DNA of 20,267 nucleotides from Candidatus Bathyarchaeota archaeon (lineage in GTDB: Archaea > Thermoproteota > Bathyarchaeia > TCS64). The translations under genes were made by a program, and so were the position numbers. The notes under the pieces are model-generated. The model made no database searches. It saw only the letters and a list, made by a program, of their open reading frames with translations, and had not been told where the DNA came from. The stretch lies in the NCBI GenBank assembly GCA_016867505.1, contig VGJH01000002.1, forward strand, positions 1 to 20,267. The letters run 5' to 3'. This document shows positions 7,525 through 14,418 of this stretch, in pieces. Every line of letters begins with the position of its first letter. Within the stretch, counting starts at the first letter, position 1.

Positions 7525-8069
7525 TATTGATCTGGAATATATGTTCCAAATGTTTCAGGTATTTTATATGTTGGGTCAATGCTTCTCTGTATTTTCCACA
7601 TTTCAGTAGCTAGGAATTCAAAATTTGTTAAAAAAGATTCTCCATTGTAACGTTTCCTGTGCTCTTTTATTATTGATTCCCACTTTGTCCATTGATATAG
7701 GGAAGCTAGCCCGAGTAATGACCAGAGGTCATAAGCATCAATCATTTTATTCCGAAGCATGTAACCAAGAAATTCAAATTTCCCCCACATTACATACATT
7801 TTAGAGTCTGTGTCAACGTTATTATCTGAGTAATACTTTTTCTCAAAATCATCATAATCTTTCCAATTCATATTAAGTAACTCAAAATGGTCTTTCATAC
7901 CATTAATTTCTACTAAATAGTTTGCTGTTGAGGATAGTAGTTGAATTCTCCGATTTTTCTCTGCCGTTCTAAGAGTGATCACATAATATGTTGCTGCAAT
8001 ACATACTCCTATTGCAGTAGCAATCTGGGAAACCATCTGAACAATCTGAGTTAACTCATACTCTACCAT
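7524..8069 (-). CDS. Single-pass membrane protein of unknown function, paralog 2 (DUF4760-like)
   Basis: The 181-residue protein has one N-terminal transmembrane helix (about residues 10-33, GVCIAATYYVITL) followed by basic residues, so the C-terminal domain is probably cytoplasmic. That domain is helical and rich in Trp and Tyr, with the block LLNMNWKDYDDFEKKYYSDN and an LYQWTKWESIIKEHRKRY segment. It has the same length as the gene at 8203-8748 and shares MVxxE, GVCIAATYYV, SDNNxD and the IPE-containing end. The ATG at 8069 follows AGGTGAATAATGA. Motif A lies 22 nt upstream and repeat C touches its 3' end. The resemblance to DUF4760 is architectural only; no function is assigned. Confidence 0.72.
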   Translation of the reverse strand: MVEYELTQIVQMVSQIATAIGVCIAATYYVITLRTAEKNRRIQLLSSTANYLVEINGMKDHFELLNMNWKDYDDFEKKYYSDNNVDTDSKMYVMWGKFEFLGYMLRNKMIDAYDLWSLLGLASLYQWTKWESIIKEHRKRYNGESFLTNFEFLATEMWKIQRSIDPTYKIPETFGTYIPDQ

Positions 8070-8091
8070 TCATTATTCACCTGTGAATAAG

Positions 8092-8121
8092 CTAGTATGA
8101 ACTGAGGATAAAACCTACGAT
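8092..8121 (-). promoter_or_regulatory. Motif A, copy upstream of paralog 2
   Basis: All 30 bases are identical to 2167-2196 and 8770-8799. The TATA-like TTTTATCC reads on the minus strand toward the ATG at 8069, 22 nt from the module edge. Confidence 0.68.
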
Positions 8122-8137
8122 AAAATATTCATTAGAA

Positions 8138-8204
8138 GTGGGCTCAGTGGTATTTGAGCCTCACCTTATAATGGAGACATCACCCGCAACACACCCTATT
8201 TTTT
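8138..8204. repeat. Repeat C, copy between paralogs 2 and 3
   Basis: The element runs from GGGCTCAGTGGTATTTGAGC (perfect GCTC/GAGC stem) through TGGAGACATCACCCGCAAC (from 8172) to a T-rich end at 8199-8204 that meets the stop codon of the 8203-8748 gene. Read on the minus strand, GGCTCAAATACC resembles a tRNA T-loop. Confidence 0.65.
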
Positions 8205-8748
8205 ATTTATCTTGAACAAATTTAGCATATCTCTCAGGAATTCTATAATTGGGATCCTTCTGCAACTTCATCTTCAACATCTCATCAGCAAGATACTCAA
8301 ACCCGTCCCATGCATCACTCCCAAAAGACCTCCTCCTATACTCCTCAATAACAGACCTGAACTTCGTCCATGTCCAAACCACACCAGATGGACCAATCTG
8401 ATAGATGGTCTCACGGTCAAGGAAACCTGCCTTAAGCTGTCTACCAATAATGTTGTAAATATTCCAAATTGCCAGCCTATTCGCATGGTTGTCGATATTA
8501 TTATCTGAGCCATACTTTTCCTCAAATTCATCATAGCTACTCCATTTCATGTTCAATAACTCTGATAATCTCATAATATTTTCTGGCGATGTTTGTTGTT
8601 GGAGGAGATTATTTGTCATGTTTATTCGAAGTGCCCTCTGGTTAATTCTGAGGGTAACCACATAGTATGTTGCTGCTATGCATACTCCTAATGCAGTAGC
8701 TACTGCGGAGACTGCTTGAAGGGTCCATAAAAACTCTTGATCAACCAT
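8203..8748 (-). CDS. Single-pass membrane protein of unknown function, paralog 3 (DUF4760-like)
   Basis: This is 181 residues long, the same as its neighbour at 7524. The N-terminal membrane helix (VATALGVCIAATYYVVTLR, about residues 16-34) is the most conserved part. The cytoplasmic domain carries LLNMKWSSYDEFEEKYGSDN, a WTWTKFRSVIEEYRRR segment and IPERYAKFVQDK at the end. The ATG at 8748 follows AGGATGATAATAA. Motif A is 21 nt upstream and repeat C begins at the stop codon. Because each copy has its own promoter-like module, the paralogs are probably transcribed separately. Function is unknown; a signalling or membrane-stress role would be speculation. Confidence 0.72.
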   Translation of the reverse strand: MVDQEFLWTLQAVSAVATALGVCIAATYYVVTLRINQRALRINMTNNLLQQQTSPENIMRLSELLNMKWSSYDEFEEKYGSDNNIDNHANRLAIWNIYNIIGRQLKAGFLDRETIYQIGPSGVVWTWTKFRSVIEEYRRRSFGSDAWDGFEYLADEMLKMKLQKDPNYRIPERYAKFVQDK

Positions 8749-8769
8749 TTATTATCATCCTGAATTAAT

Positions 8770-8799
8770 CTAGTATGAACTGAGGATAAAACCTACGAT
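8770..8799 (-). promoter_or_regulatory. Motif A, copy upstream of paralog 3
   Basis: This is the third identical 30-base copy. ATAAAA at 8786-8791 is the minus-strand TTTTAT. A start site about 26 nt further would give a leader of about 14 nt containing AGGATGAT. Confidence 0.68.
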
Positions 8800-8828
8800 T
8801 AGAATAAGAAAAAAAGGGAGTCTATTCA

Positions 8829-9074
8829 TTACACAAACAAAACAATTTCATTACTTCCCATTAAATCAGGTTTTTTAGCAGTATTTTTTAACCACAAATC
8901 AAAACTATCTGTCTCAAAAAATGCTGCACGGTCCCAGCCAATTGATAGGGAATAAAATCCCATAAGTTTAACGCCTTTTACTTTATCCCATCTTTCCTTT
9001 GCTTCTTTTTCATACGCTTGTCTTTCTTCTCTTGTACCTTTCCACTGGAAATAGAATAATATAATCAACCTCAA
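8829..9074 (-). CDS. Small dimeric alpha/beta-barrel-like protein, unknown function
   Basis: The 81-residue product (IILFYFQWKG, RQAYEKEAKERWDKV, KLMGFYSLSIGWDRAAFF, SFDLWLKN, SNEIVLFV) has the strand-helix-strand-strand-helix-strand order of ferredoxin-like dimeric barrels (EthD/monooxygenase-like stress proteins). The start is probably TTG 9074, preceded by GAGGGG. An ATG four bases upstream is in another frame and soon terminates. A motif-A-like promoter lies upstream near 9118-9137. It sits in the same minus-strand cassette row as the membrane-protein paralogs. No catalytic residues are recognised. Confidence 0.6.
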   Translation of the reverse strand: MRLIILFYFQWKGTREERQAYEKEAKERWDKVKGVKLMGFYSLSIGWDRAAFFETDSFDLWLKNTAKKPDLMGSNEIVLFV

Positions 9075-9197
9075 CCATCCCCTCTTTTATCTTCACCTTT
9101 TATGGTTTCACCACAGTTTAACTGATAGTAAAACCTGAAAAGAGGTTAATGAAAGAATTATAAAAATATGCCGATAAGGGTAAAATAAAGTTGAAAA

Positions 9198-9262
9198 GTA
9201 AGCTCGTTGGGATTTAAACCTCACCCATAATGGAGACATCACCCGCAATCCCACTTTTTTTT
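9198..9262. repeat. Repeat C, copy 4
   Basis: The sequence GTAAGCTCGTTGGGATTTAA leads into ACCTCACCCATAA, then TGGAGACATCACCCGCAATC (9231-9250), ending in eight T residues (9255-9262). On the minus strand GGTTTAAATCCC looks like a tRNA T-loop. Confidence 0.65.
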
Positions 9263-9280
9263 GTTCAGTAAATTAATGAA

Positions 9281-9384
9281 TCAGTTGGTTTGCTTCATCT
9301 TCTCCGCTGCCATCTTCGTCTTCTCAAGAGTCAGGCCAGCGCGTGCGAAAAAAGTATTTTGAACCAAGCATGCGCACACGCTTC
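9281..9384 (-). pseudogene. Possible 3' remnant of a gene
   Basis: A minus-strand frame ends at TGA (9281-9283) and encodes about 34 residues whose C-terminal half looks protein-like (RAGLTLEKTKMAAEKMKQTN) with richer G+C codon use. An in-frame stop lies just upstream. Repeat C follows 3' of it, as it does for the paralogs. The parent family is not recognised, and chance is possible. Confidence 0.3.
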
Positions 9385-9455
9385 AGATGCATAATGAATG
9401 TATTTTACCTTAATCGTGCATTGCACATGCGCGCGCGGAAGTACATACCTCGGAG
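9385..9455. other. Short GC-rich stretch with no gene
   Basis: CpG-rich words (CATGCGCACACGC, CATGCGCGCGCGG) stand out from the AT-rich surroundings between the remnant and the dehydratase stop. No gene or clear hairpin was found. The whole gap 9075-9455 holds the A-like promoter, repeat C, the remnant and this stretch. Confidence 0.35.
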
Positions 9456-10430
9456 TTACTTGGGTATTTCTCCTTGGAATATCTTCACCAGTTTATCGAT
9501 ATCAATATTGCCGCCAGATACTATGCAAACGACTTTTCCAGATCCAGCCTTACCCGACAGAGCAGCTGCAACTGGCACTGCACCAGCTCCCTCAGCGATT
9601 ACTCGATTTCGTTCAGCTAACAAATATATAGCATCACATATCTCCCTCATACTAGAAACAGTTGCACCATCAAGTAGCCGTTTAGCTAAATCCCACATCT
9701 CGGGCAAAATAAATGGAACACCAATGCCCGATATAAAACTAGGAACAAACTCAACATCAACAGGTTTACCCGCTTTAAACGTAGAAGTCAATACAGGCAC
9801 GGTTTCTGCGTCACATCCATACAGTTTTGTATCAGGTTTTACAGCTTTTATCGCAGAAGCTACTCCACAACTTAAACCACCACCGCCAAATGGGATTAAC
9901 ACAGCGTCCACCTCAGGAAGGTCCTCAATTATCTCAAGTCCAATTGTCCCTTGTCCCGCCATAACCGTTGGATCACTAAATGGATGTACACATAATCCTT
10001 CTTCATCATAGAAAGCTGGATTAAATATTTGTTTAAGTTCATCCATACTTGCGAGTGGAGGAATCATCTTTATTTTTGCTCCCATTTTTTTCATTGCTTC
10101 TATTTTTGTTTTCGCTGCAGTACTGAAAGCATGTATGGTGCATGGCACACCGAGTTTTCTTGCGTTCCATGCCACTCCTTGTCCATGATTTCCAGCACTC
10201 ATTGTCCAGACTCCTTTTTTCAGGGTTTCTGGGTCTGCCATTTTCATAGCGTTACTTGCGCCTCGTATTTTGAACGAGCCAATCGGTTGAAGGTTTTCTA
10301 GTTTTAGATATATTTCCGCAGGGGCATCTTCAACGTTTAGTTTAACTAATGGAGTTCGTATGGCTGAGTCTGAGATTCGTTTTTGTGCTGCTTTGATTTC
10401 TTCTATTGGAATAGGATCATATTTTTTCAA
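9456..10430 (-). CDS. Threonine/serine dehydratase (PLP fold-type II)
   Basis: The 324-residue enzyme has the tryptophan-synthase-beta fold. The Schiff-base lysine is in GSFKIRGA (K54), with the SAGNHGQGVAW loop binding the substrate carboxylate, the PFGGGGLSCG loop binding the PLP phosphate and CIVSGGNID near the end. These enzymes deaminate L-threonine to 2-oxobutanoate or L-serine to pyruvate; close relatives are serine racemase and threo-3-hydroxyaspartate dehydratase. There is no C-terminal ACT-like regulatory domain, so it is the short, catabolic-type form and isoleucine feedback is unlikely through that route. The TTG start at 10430 is preceded by AGGAG, and a TTTTATCC box lies at 10478-10485. 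Confidence 0.9.
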   Translation of the reverse strand: MKKYDPIPIEEIKAAQKRISDSAIRTPLVKLNVEDAPAEIYLKLENLQPIGSFKIRGASNAMKMADPETLKKGVWTMSAGNHGQGVAWNARKLGVPCTIHAFSTAAKTKIEAMKKMGAKIKMIPPLASMDELKQIFNPAFYDEEGLCVHPFSDPTVMAGQGTIGLEIIEDLPEVDAVLIPFGGGGLSCGVASAIKAVKPDTKLYGCDAETVPVLTSTFKAGKPVDVEFVPSFISGIGVPFILPEMWDLAKRLLDGATVSSMREICDAIYLLAERNRVIAEGAGAVPVAAALSGKAGSGKVVCIVSGGNIDIDKLVKIFQGEIPK

Positions 10431-10469
10431 TCTTTTAATCTCCTGAAACAGATATCAATTTAGTTACGT

Positions 10470-10492
10470 TGAAGTGTGGATAAAATGCTCGA
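10470..10492 (-). promoter_or_regulatory. Promoter of the dehydratase (TTTTATCC type)
   Basis: GGATAAAATGCTCGAT on the plus strand gives ATCGAGCATTTTATCC on the minus strand, resembling motif A (ATCGTAGGTTTTATCC). A start site about 26 nt on gives a leader of about 25 nt containing AGGAG. Confidence 0.5.
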
Positions 10493-10649
10493 TACTAGGT
10501 TGCTAGCTCGTATAACGCGTTTCAAGGCATCATTTTATAGTGTTTGTGTGTTATTGTTTATTGTTATGAGAATCTATGTTGCTCTGCTCCTTGTGGCTTG
10601 TCTAACCCTAAGAATAGGCATGTAGCCCTGTTTTTATAACAGTTTTCGA

Positions 10650-10725
10650 TGGTAGCCCGGGAGAGATTCGAACTCTCGTCAGAGGCTCCAGAGGCCCCGA
10701 TCCTTGACCACTAGACGACCGGGCT
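10650..10725 (-). tRNA. tRNA-Gln (anticodon CTG) with encoded CCA
   Basis: The minus strand folds as a complete cloverleaf. The acceptor AGCCCGG pairs with CCGGGCT. The D-arm contains TAGTGGTCAAG. The anticodon stem GGGGC/GCCTC encloses loop CTCTGGA, giving anticodon CTG. A TGAC variable loop follows, then T-arm GAGAG-TTCGAAT-CTCTC. The discriminator is A and CCA is encoded at 10650-10652. No intron is seen. Confidence 0.95.
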
Positions 10726-10750
10726 GCTGACGATTCATAGGCTTTGAGGG

Positions 10751-10760
10751 GTAATATAAG
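10751..10760 (-). promoter_or_regulatory. TATA box of tRNA-Gln
   Basis: The minus strand reads CTTATATTAC about 30 nt before the tRNA 5' end, a typical archaeal spacing. Confidence 0.55.
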
Positions 10761-10924
10761 AATTTCACTTGCGTGGTTAATGTTTTTTGATTGATGATTT
10801 TTAATTATTTTTTCGTGTTTGATTTTTTTGGTGGATTGTTGGTGTTTTGTGAAAATGATGTTTTTGTATCATTTTTTGGTTGTTTTATGGTTTTTTTGTT
10901 CTGTTTCTTGTAGTTTTTATTAAT

Positions 10925-10941
10925 AGGAAAACTTATATATT
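10925..10941 (+). promoter_or_regulatory. BRE/TATA promoter of tfb
   Basis: AGGAAAACTTATATATT is a textbook archaeal purine-rich BRE plus TATA box. Transcription would start near 10960-10965. The region 10727-10924 before it is T-rich and holds no gene. Confidence 0.7.
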
Positions 10942-10946
10942 CATAC

Positions 10947-10962
10947 TTTAGCGAAAGCTAAA
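10947..10962 (+). other. GAAA-tetraloop hairpin at the tfb start region
   Basis: TTTAGC-GAAA-GCTAAA is a perfect 6-bp stem capped by a GNRA loop. It overlaps the expected transcription start, so it may act in DNA or at the mRNA 5' end. Downstream the leader has a second small hairpin around CTCCTTGGAG (10986-10995). Confidence 0.4.
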
Positions 10963-11026
10963 TGCTCCATGTGAACAGGCTCAGTCTCCTTGGAGAATGA
11001 TTCTGGGAAGGGGCTTAACCTAGACA

Positions 11027-11968
11027 GTGGTTGATATGTTAAGCCAAAAAAAAGTGTTGGATAATCCTAATGGGGATTCATGCCCAGAATGTGGTAGTAA
11101 GAATCTTATTAGTGATGAAGATACTGGCGAGATTATTTGTGGTAACTGTGGTTTAGTTCTTAAAGAGTCAATAATCAATTCTGGACCGGAGTGGAGGGCT
11201 TTTACTCCCAGTGAAAAGGAGAGTCGTAGCAGGGTTGGGGTGCCTATCTCCTTTTCAGTTCATGATAAGGGGTTAACAACAGTCATCGGCAGAATTGCTA
11301 AAGATGCTTTTGGTAGAAATATTCCCCTGAATACACGTCTTCAGATGCTTCGGATGAGGAAGTGGCAGATTAGATCTCGAGTGCATAGCTCTGAAGATAG
11401 AAACCTTGCTCAAGCTATGGCTGAACTTGATAGGTTATCAGATAAACTTCACATTCCTCAAAGCATTAAAGAGAATGCTGCTCTGATTTATCGTAAAGCC
11501 CTTGAGAAGGGGCTCGTTCGAGGTAGATCAATCTCTGCAATTGCAGCTGCATCTCTTTACGCTGCATGCAGAATAACTCAGACTCCCCGAACTTTAAGAG
11601 AGATCACCAAGCAGAGTCCTATTGATAAGAAAGATGTTGCTAGATGCTACAGGTTGATGCTCAGGGAATTAGATCTGCAGATGCCTAAACCTGATGCTCA
11701 ACTGAGGGTGCCAAAAATTGCTGCCAAAATTGGGTTAGGAGAGAAGACTCAGAGGAAGGCTGTTGATATTTTGAAGAGGGCTGAGAAACTTAAGACGACT
11801 GCTGGTAAAGATCCCATGGGTTTGGCTGCTGCTGCACTCTATATTGCGTGTGTTCTTACTGAGGAAAAGCGTACTCAGAAGATGATAGCTGATGCTGCTG
11901 GTGTCACTGAGGTGACAATTCGTAACCGTTACAAGGGGCTTAAAGAATCCCTTAAGCTTGATATTTAG
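11027..11968 (+). CDS. tfb: Transcription initiation factor B (TFB, archaeal TFIIB)
   Basis: The 313-residue protein recruits RNA polymerase to TBP-bound promoters. It has an N-terminal zinc ribbon (C19, C22, C38, C41 from the GTG start, CPEC and CGNC), then the B-reader/linker region (GPEWRAFTPSEKESRSRVG) and two cyclin folds (about 115-210 and 215-310). The second cyclin fold ends with the BRE-reading helix-turn-helix (MIADAAGVTEVTIRNRY). All expected parts are intact. The start is GTG 11027 or ATG 11036. A strong TATA box lies at 10930-10940, leaving a leader of about 65-75 nt, long for an archaeal gene. A T8 run after the stop is a likely terminator. Confidence 0.95.
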   Translation: MVDMLSQKKVLDNPNGDSCPECGSKNLISDEDTGEIICGNCGLVLKESIINSGPEWRAFTPSEKESRSRVGVPISFSVHDKGLTTVIGRIAKDAFGRNIPLNTRLQMLRMRKWQIRSRVHSSEDRNLAQAMAELDRLSDKLHIPQSIKENAALIYRKALEKGLVRGRSISAIAAASLYAACRITQTPRTLREITKQSPIDKKDVARCYRLMLRELDLQMPKPDAQLRVPKIAAKIGLGEKTQRKAVDILKRAEKLKTTAGKDPMGLAAAALYIACVLTEEKRTQKMIADAAGVTEVTIRNRYKGLKESLKLDI

Positions 11969-11973
11969 AAAAC

Positions 11974-11981
11974 TTTTTTTT
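11974..11981 (+). terminator. T-run terminator after tfb
   Basis: Eight consecutive T residues occur 6 nt after the tfb stop, matching archaeal intrinsic termination at U-tracts. Confidence 0.55.
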
Positions 11982-11987
11982 CCAAGT

Positions 11988-11998
11988 ATAAATTATAT
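11988..11998 (+). promoter_or_regulatory. TATA box of the DUF373 gene
   Basis: TATAAATTATA lies about 37 nt before the ATG at 12035, indicating transcription separate from tfb. Confidence 0.5.
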
Positions 11999-12034
11999 CA
12001 TCGAACTGTATTAGGATATTTGGGGCGGTGTGCT

Positions 12035-13165
12035 ATGTCTGAAGAAAAAATCCGTACACTAATTCTTTGTGTGGATAAAGACGATGACATTGGCAAGAAG
12101 GCGAACGTTGTCACCCCCATCATTGGTAAAGATGATAATGTGAAGGCAGCGACTGCGTTAGCGATTGCTGATCCAGAAGAAGCAGATTCTAATGCCATGT
12201 TTGGCGCTATAAAAATTTTTAATGACTTAATAATTAAATTTCCTGAAGAAGAGTATCAGGTTGCTACAATAACTGGCGCATCAGTTGGAGGATATGAAGC
12301 TGACAGGAAAATTGTTAAAGAGTTAAGTGAAGTCACTTCATATTTTAAAGCAACACATATCATTCTCGTGACTGATGGATTCTCAGATGCAGATATTACC
12401 CCAATAATAGAAAGCAGGATACCCATCACTTCTATTAGACATATTGTAGTAAAGCATAGTGAAAGAATTGAAGAAACATACGCAGTTTTTTTCAAATACT
12501 TGAAGATGCTTGTTGATGATCCATATTACTCAAGATTAGCATTAGGCGTTCCTGGGTTACTTTTATTGATATTTGGGTTCTTAATGGCATTAAACCAACT
12601 GCAGGTAGCAGGCATTGCAGTAACGCTAGTTCTTGGCTTTGTATTTGTTATAAAGGGATTTGGATATTATGACAAGCTAACAATGATGAGGCCAAGATTA
12701 CCACCACCAGAAAGACAACTGATATTTACATCAAGGTTAGTTGGTGCAATCGTAGTCTTAATTGGGTGTTATTTAGGGATTAAAGGTGTACAATTAAAAT
12801 TCCCCATACTTCCAGACCCATTTACTGATTTTAGTTTCTATATTGGTAATTTCCCTGTATTAACAGCATATTTCGTAATATCTGGGGTAAACATCATCAT
12901 TTTTGGTGTCATGGTTGCTTTAGCTGGAGGAGCAATCAACTCTTATCTTCGTAAAGATGAAGAATTTTGGCAAAGCATAATTAGCTTAATAGTCTCTTTC
13001 TGGCTTTGGCTAATAGCTATTGAAGCAGCAGGAATCCTACTTGAGCCATCAGCACCTATCAACCTCTTCTCCCCAATTGTATTATACACAATAGCCAGTG
13101 TTCTCTCAACCGTTTTTGCAGTTGCTTTAGTCTATAGGAGATACAAGAAACGTCCCTTCTCTTAA
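12035..13165 (+). CDS. DUF373 family integral membrane protein
   Basis: The 376-residue protein matches the archaeal DUF373 pattern. A soluble N-terminal domain of about 160 residues begins RTLILCVDKDDDIG and contains ITGASVGGYEADRKI and ILVTDGFSDADI. About six transmembrane segments follow (LGVPGLLLLIFGFLMAL, VTLVLGFVFVIKG, AIVVLIGCYLGI, VISGVNIIIFGVMVAL, LIVSFWLWLIAIEAAG, TIASVLSTVFAVALVY). The biochemical role of the family is unknown. ATG 12035 is chosen because GGTG precedes it and the protein then begins directly with the family's N-terminal strand; a TTG at 12020 is an alternative. It lies between tfb and uppS in the same direction. Confidence 0.88.
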   Translation: MSEEKIRTLILCVDKDDDIGKKANVVTPIIGKDDNVKAATALAIADPEEADSNAMFGAIKIFNDLIIKFPEEEYQVATITGASVGGYEADRKIVKELSEVTSYFKATHIILVTDGFSDADITPIIESRIPITSIRHIVVKHSERIEETYAVFFKYLKMLVDDPYYSRLALGVPGLLLLIFGFLMALNQLQVAGIAVTLVLGFVFVIKGFGYYDKLTMMRPRLPPPERQLIFTSRLVGAIVVLIGCYLGIKGVQLKFPILPDPFTDFSFYIGNFPVLTAYFVISGVNIIIFGVMVALAGGAINSYLRKDEEFWQSIISLIVSFWLWLIAIEAAGILLEPSAPINLFSPIVLYTIASVLSTVFAVALVYRRYKKRPFS

Positions 13166-13186
13166 AGAGTCAATTAATATTACAAC

Positions 13187-13196
13187 AAAGTTTATC
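13187..13196 (+). promoter_or_regulatory. TATA-like box of uppS
   Basis: AAAGTTTATC lies about 35-44 nt before the TTG start at 13231. It resembles the TTTATC boxes on the minus-strand genes. Confidence 0.4.
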
Positions 13197-13230
13197 TTCA
13201 GAGCATAAGGTTAAGGCTTAAGGATACGTT

Positions 13231-14013
13231 TTGCTAAGGGGCTTTCTGAATACTATCGGAGTATACAAAATATATCACAAGTGGCTTCTAAACCAAATCA
13301 AAACAGGAGAAATGCCCAACCATATCGGAGTAATCCTCGATGGCAATCGAAGATGGGCAGTTCAACGAGAGAAAGTACCCTGGGAAGGACACTACGCTGG
13401 CGGAGAAAATGTAAAAGAATTTCTCAAATGGTGCTTAAACCTAAAAATTAAAACCGTCACTCTTTACGCGTTATCAACTGAGAACTTCAATCGTTCACCA
13501 CGCGAACTTGAAGAATTAATGAGCATGTATGAAAAAGCACTGGAAGAAGTGATTGCTTCAGACATTCTAAACAAATACCAGGTTCGAGCCCATGTTATTG
13601 GAAGAACCTCTTTACTTCCCAAAACTCTTCAAGAGTTAATCAAAGACGTTGAGAAAAAAACTGAGAATCATGATCAATTCTATCTGAATGTCGCTCTTGC
13701 TTATGGGGGAAGAAGTGAAATAGTTGACGCGACAAAAGAAATCGCTGCTCTAATTAAATCAGGTAAAGTAGAGCCTGAGGAGATTAATGAGAAGTTAATT
13801 GAAAAACACCTTTACACATCACATCTTCCTCAACCTGACCCCGATTTAATTATCAGGACTGGTTCGGAGTCAAGGTTAAGTAATTTCTTATTATGGCAAG
13901 CAGCATATAGTGAATTATTCATTGTAGATGTATATTGGCCAGATTTTAGGGAAATCGACCTTGAGAGAGTAATACGTGATTATCAAAAAAGACATCGTAG
14001 ATATGGAAAATAA
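13231..14013 (+). CDS. uppS: cis-Prenyltransferase (UPP synthase family, polyprenyl diphosphate synthase)
   Basis: The 260-residue enzyme adds isopentenyl units in cis to an allylic diphosphate. In archaea this makes the dolichyl-type lipid carrier for glycosylation. Motif 1 HIGVILDGNRRWA has catalytic D37 and diphosphate-binding R40/R41. TLYALSTENFNR is motif 3. The C-terminal RTGSESRLSNFLLWQAAYSE and DVYWPDF carry the isopentenyl-diphosphate-binding Arg and Ser residues. TTG 13231, preceded by AAGG, gives a normal length. The product chain length cannot be read from sequence. A pyrimidine-rich tract after the stop (14016-14031) may terminate the transcript. Confidence 0.93.
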   Translation: MLRGFLNTIGVYKIYHKWLLNQIKTGEMPNHIGVILDGNRRWAVQREKVPWEGHYAGGENVKEFLKWCLNLKIKTVTLYALSTENFNRSPRELEELMSMYEKALEEVIASDILNKYQVRAHVIGRTSLLPKTLQELIKDVEKKTENHDQFYLNVALAYGGRSEIVDATKEIAALIKSGKVEPEEINEKLIEKHLYTSHLPQPDPDLIIRTGSESRLSNFLLWQAAYSELFIVDVYWPDFREIDLERVIRDYQKRHRRYGK

Positions 14014-14170
14014 TTCTCTTCTTTTATTCAAAACTTTCCGCTAATTCTTAGCTACTTTTTCACCAAATAAAATTTAATTATGCTTCTATATCATTTTTTA
14101 AATGTTAACAATGAATATTCATAATTAGTAATTATGAATCTACATACTTGAAAAAAATGCATTCTCTATA

Positions 14171-14186
14171 GGGAAGATTTAAAAAA
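14171..14186 (+). promoter_or_regulatory. Candidate promoter of the smc operon
   Basis: GGGAAGATTTAAAAAA fits a BRE plus TATA box. It would start a leader near 14210, about 120 nt before the mini-ORF at 14331. Confidence 0.45.
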
Positions 14187-14204
14187 GGAATTAGAGTATT
14201 ATTG

Positions 14205-14221
14205 CTCTCATCAAATGAGAG
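14205..14221 (+). other. Hairpin in the smc leader
   Basis: CTCTCAT-CAA-ATGAGAG is a perfect 7-bp stem with a 3-nt loop, placed near the expected start of the smc transcript. The rest of the gap 14014-14330 shows no gene. Confidence 0.4.
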
Positions 14222-14330
14222 TAACTACAACAGAGACGAACTGGATAACCCATAATCCCACTATAATACGTAATAATACTGCCTACAATCATCGTATCTC
14301 GAACGTAGATTTTGAATTATTTAAAGGAGA

Positions 14331-14417
14331 ATGGTAACTAACCGCGTCCGTCTACCCGAAGTTGCCTCATTAAAGCAAAAACCGGGAAGGAGATTAACCA
14401 AATGGAGGGAACACTAA
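14331..14417 (+). CDS. 28-residue basic mini-ORF immediately upstream of smc
   Basis: ATG 14331 opens a frame of 28 codons (MVTNRVRLPEVASL, then KQKPGRRLTKWREH) ending in TAA at 14415-14417, one base before the proposed AUA start of smc. The product is strongly basic. AAAGGAG precedes the ATG but only 1 nt away, so initiation may be weak or leaderless. It could be a leader peptide coupling translation to smc, a small DNA-binding protein or chance. Nothing in it identifies a known family. Confidence 0.4.
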   Translation: MVTNRVRLPEVASLKQKPGRRLTKWREH

Positions 14418-14418
14418 C

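Noticed and set aside
8138..8204. Repeat C as a C/D box guide RNA on the minus strand (TGATGT and CTGA words)
   Set aside because: The CTGA word is absent in the other copies and the boxes are imperfect.
9343..10011. 222-codon plus-strand frame opposite the dehydratase
   Set aside because: It is antisense to a well-conserved PLP enzyme, has a low-complexity Pro/Ser/Thr composition and lacks a ribosome site.
10567..10626. 19-codon hydrophobic plus-strand ORF (MRIYVALLLVACLTLRIGM)
   Set aside because: It is very short, has no ribosome site and no context linking it to a gene.
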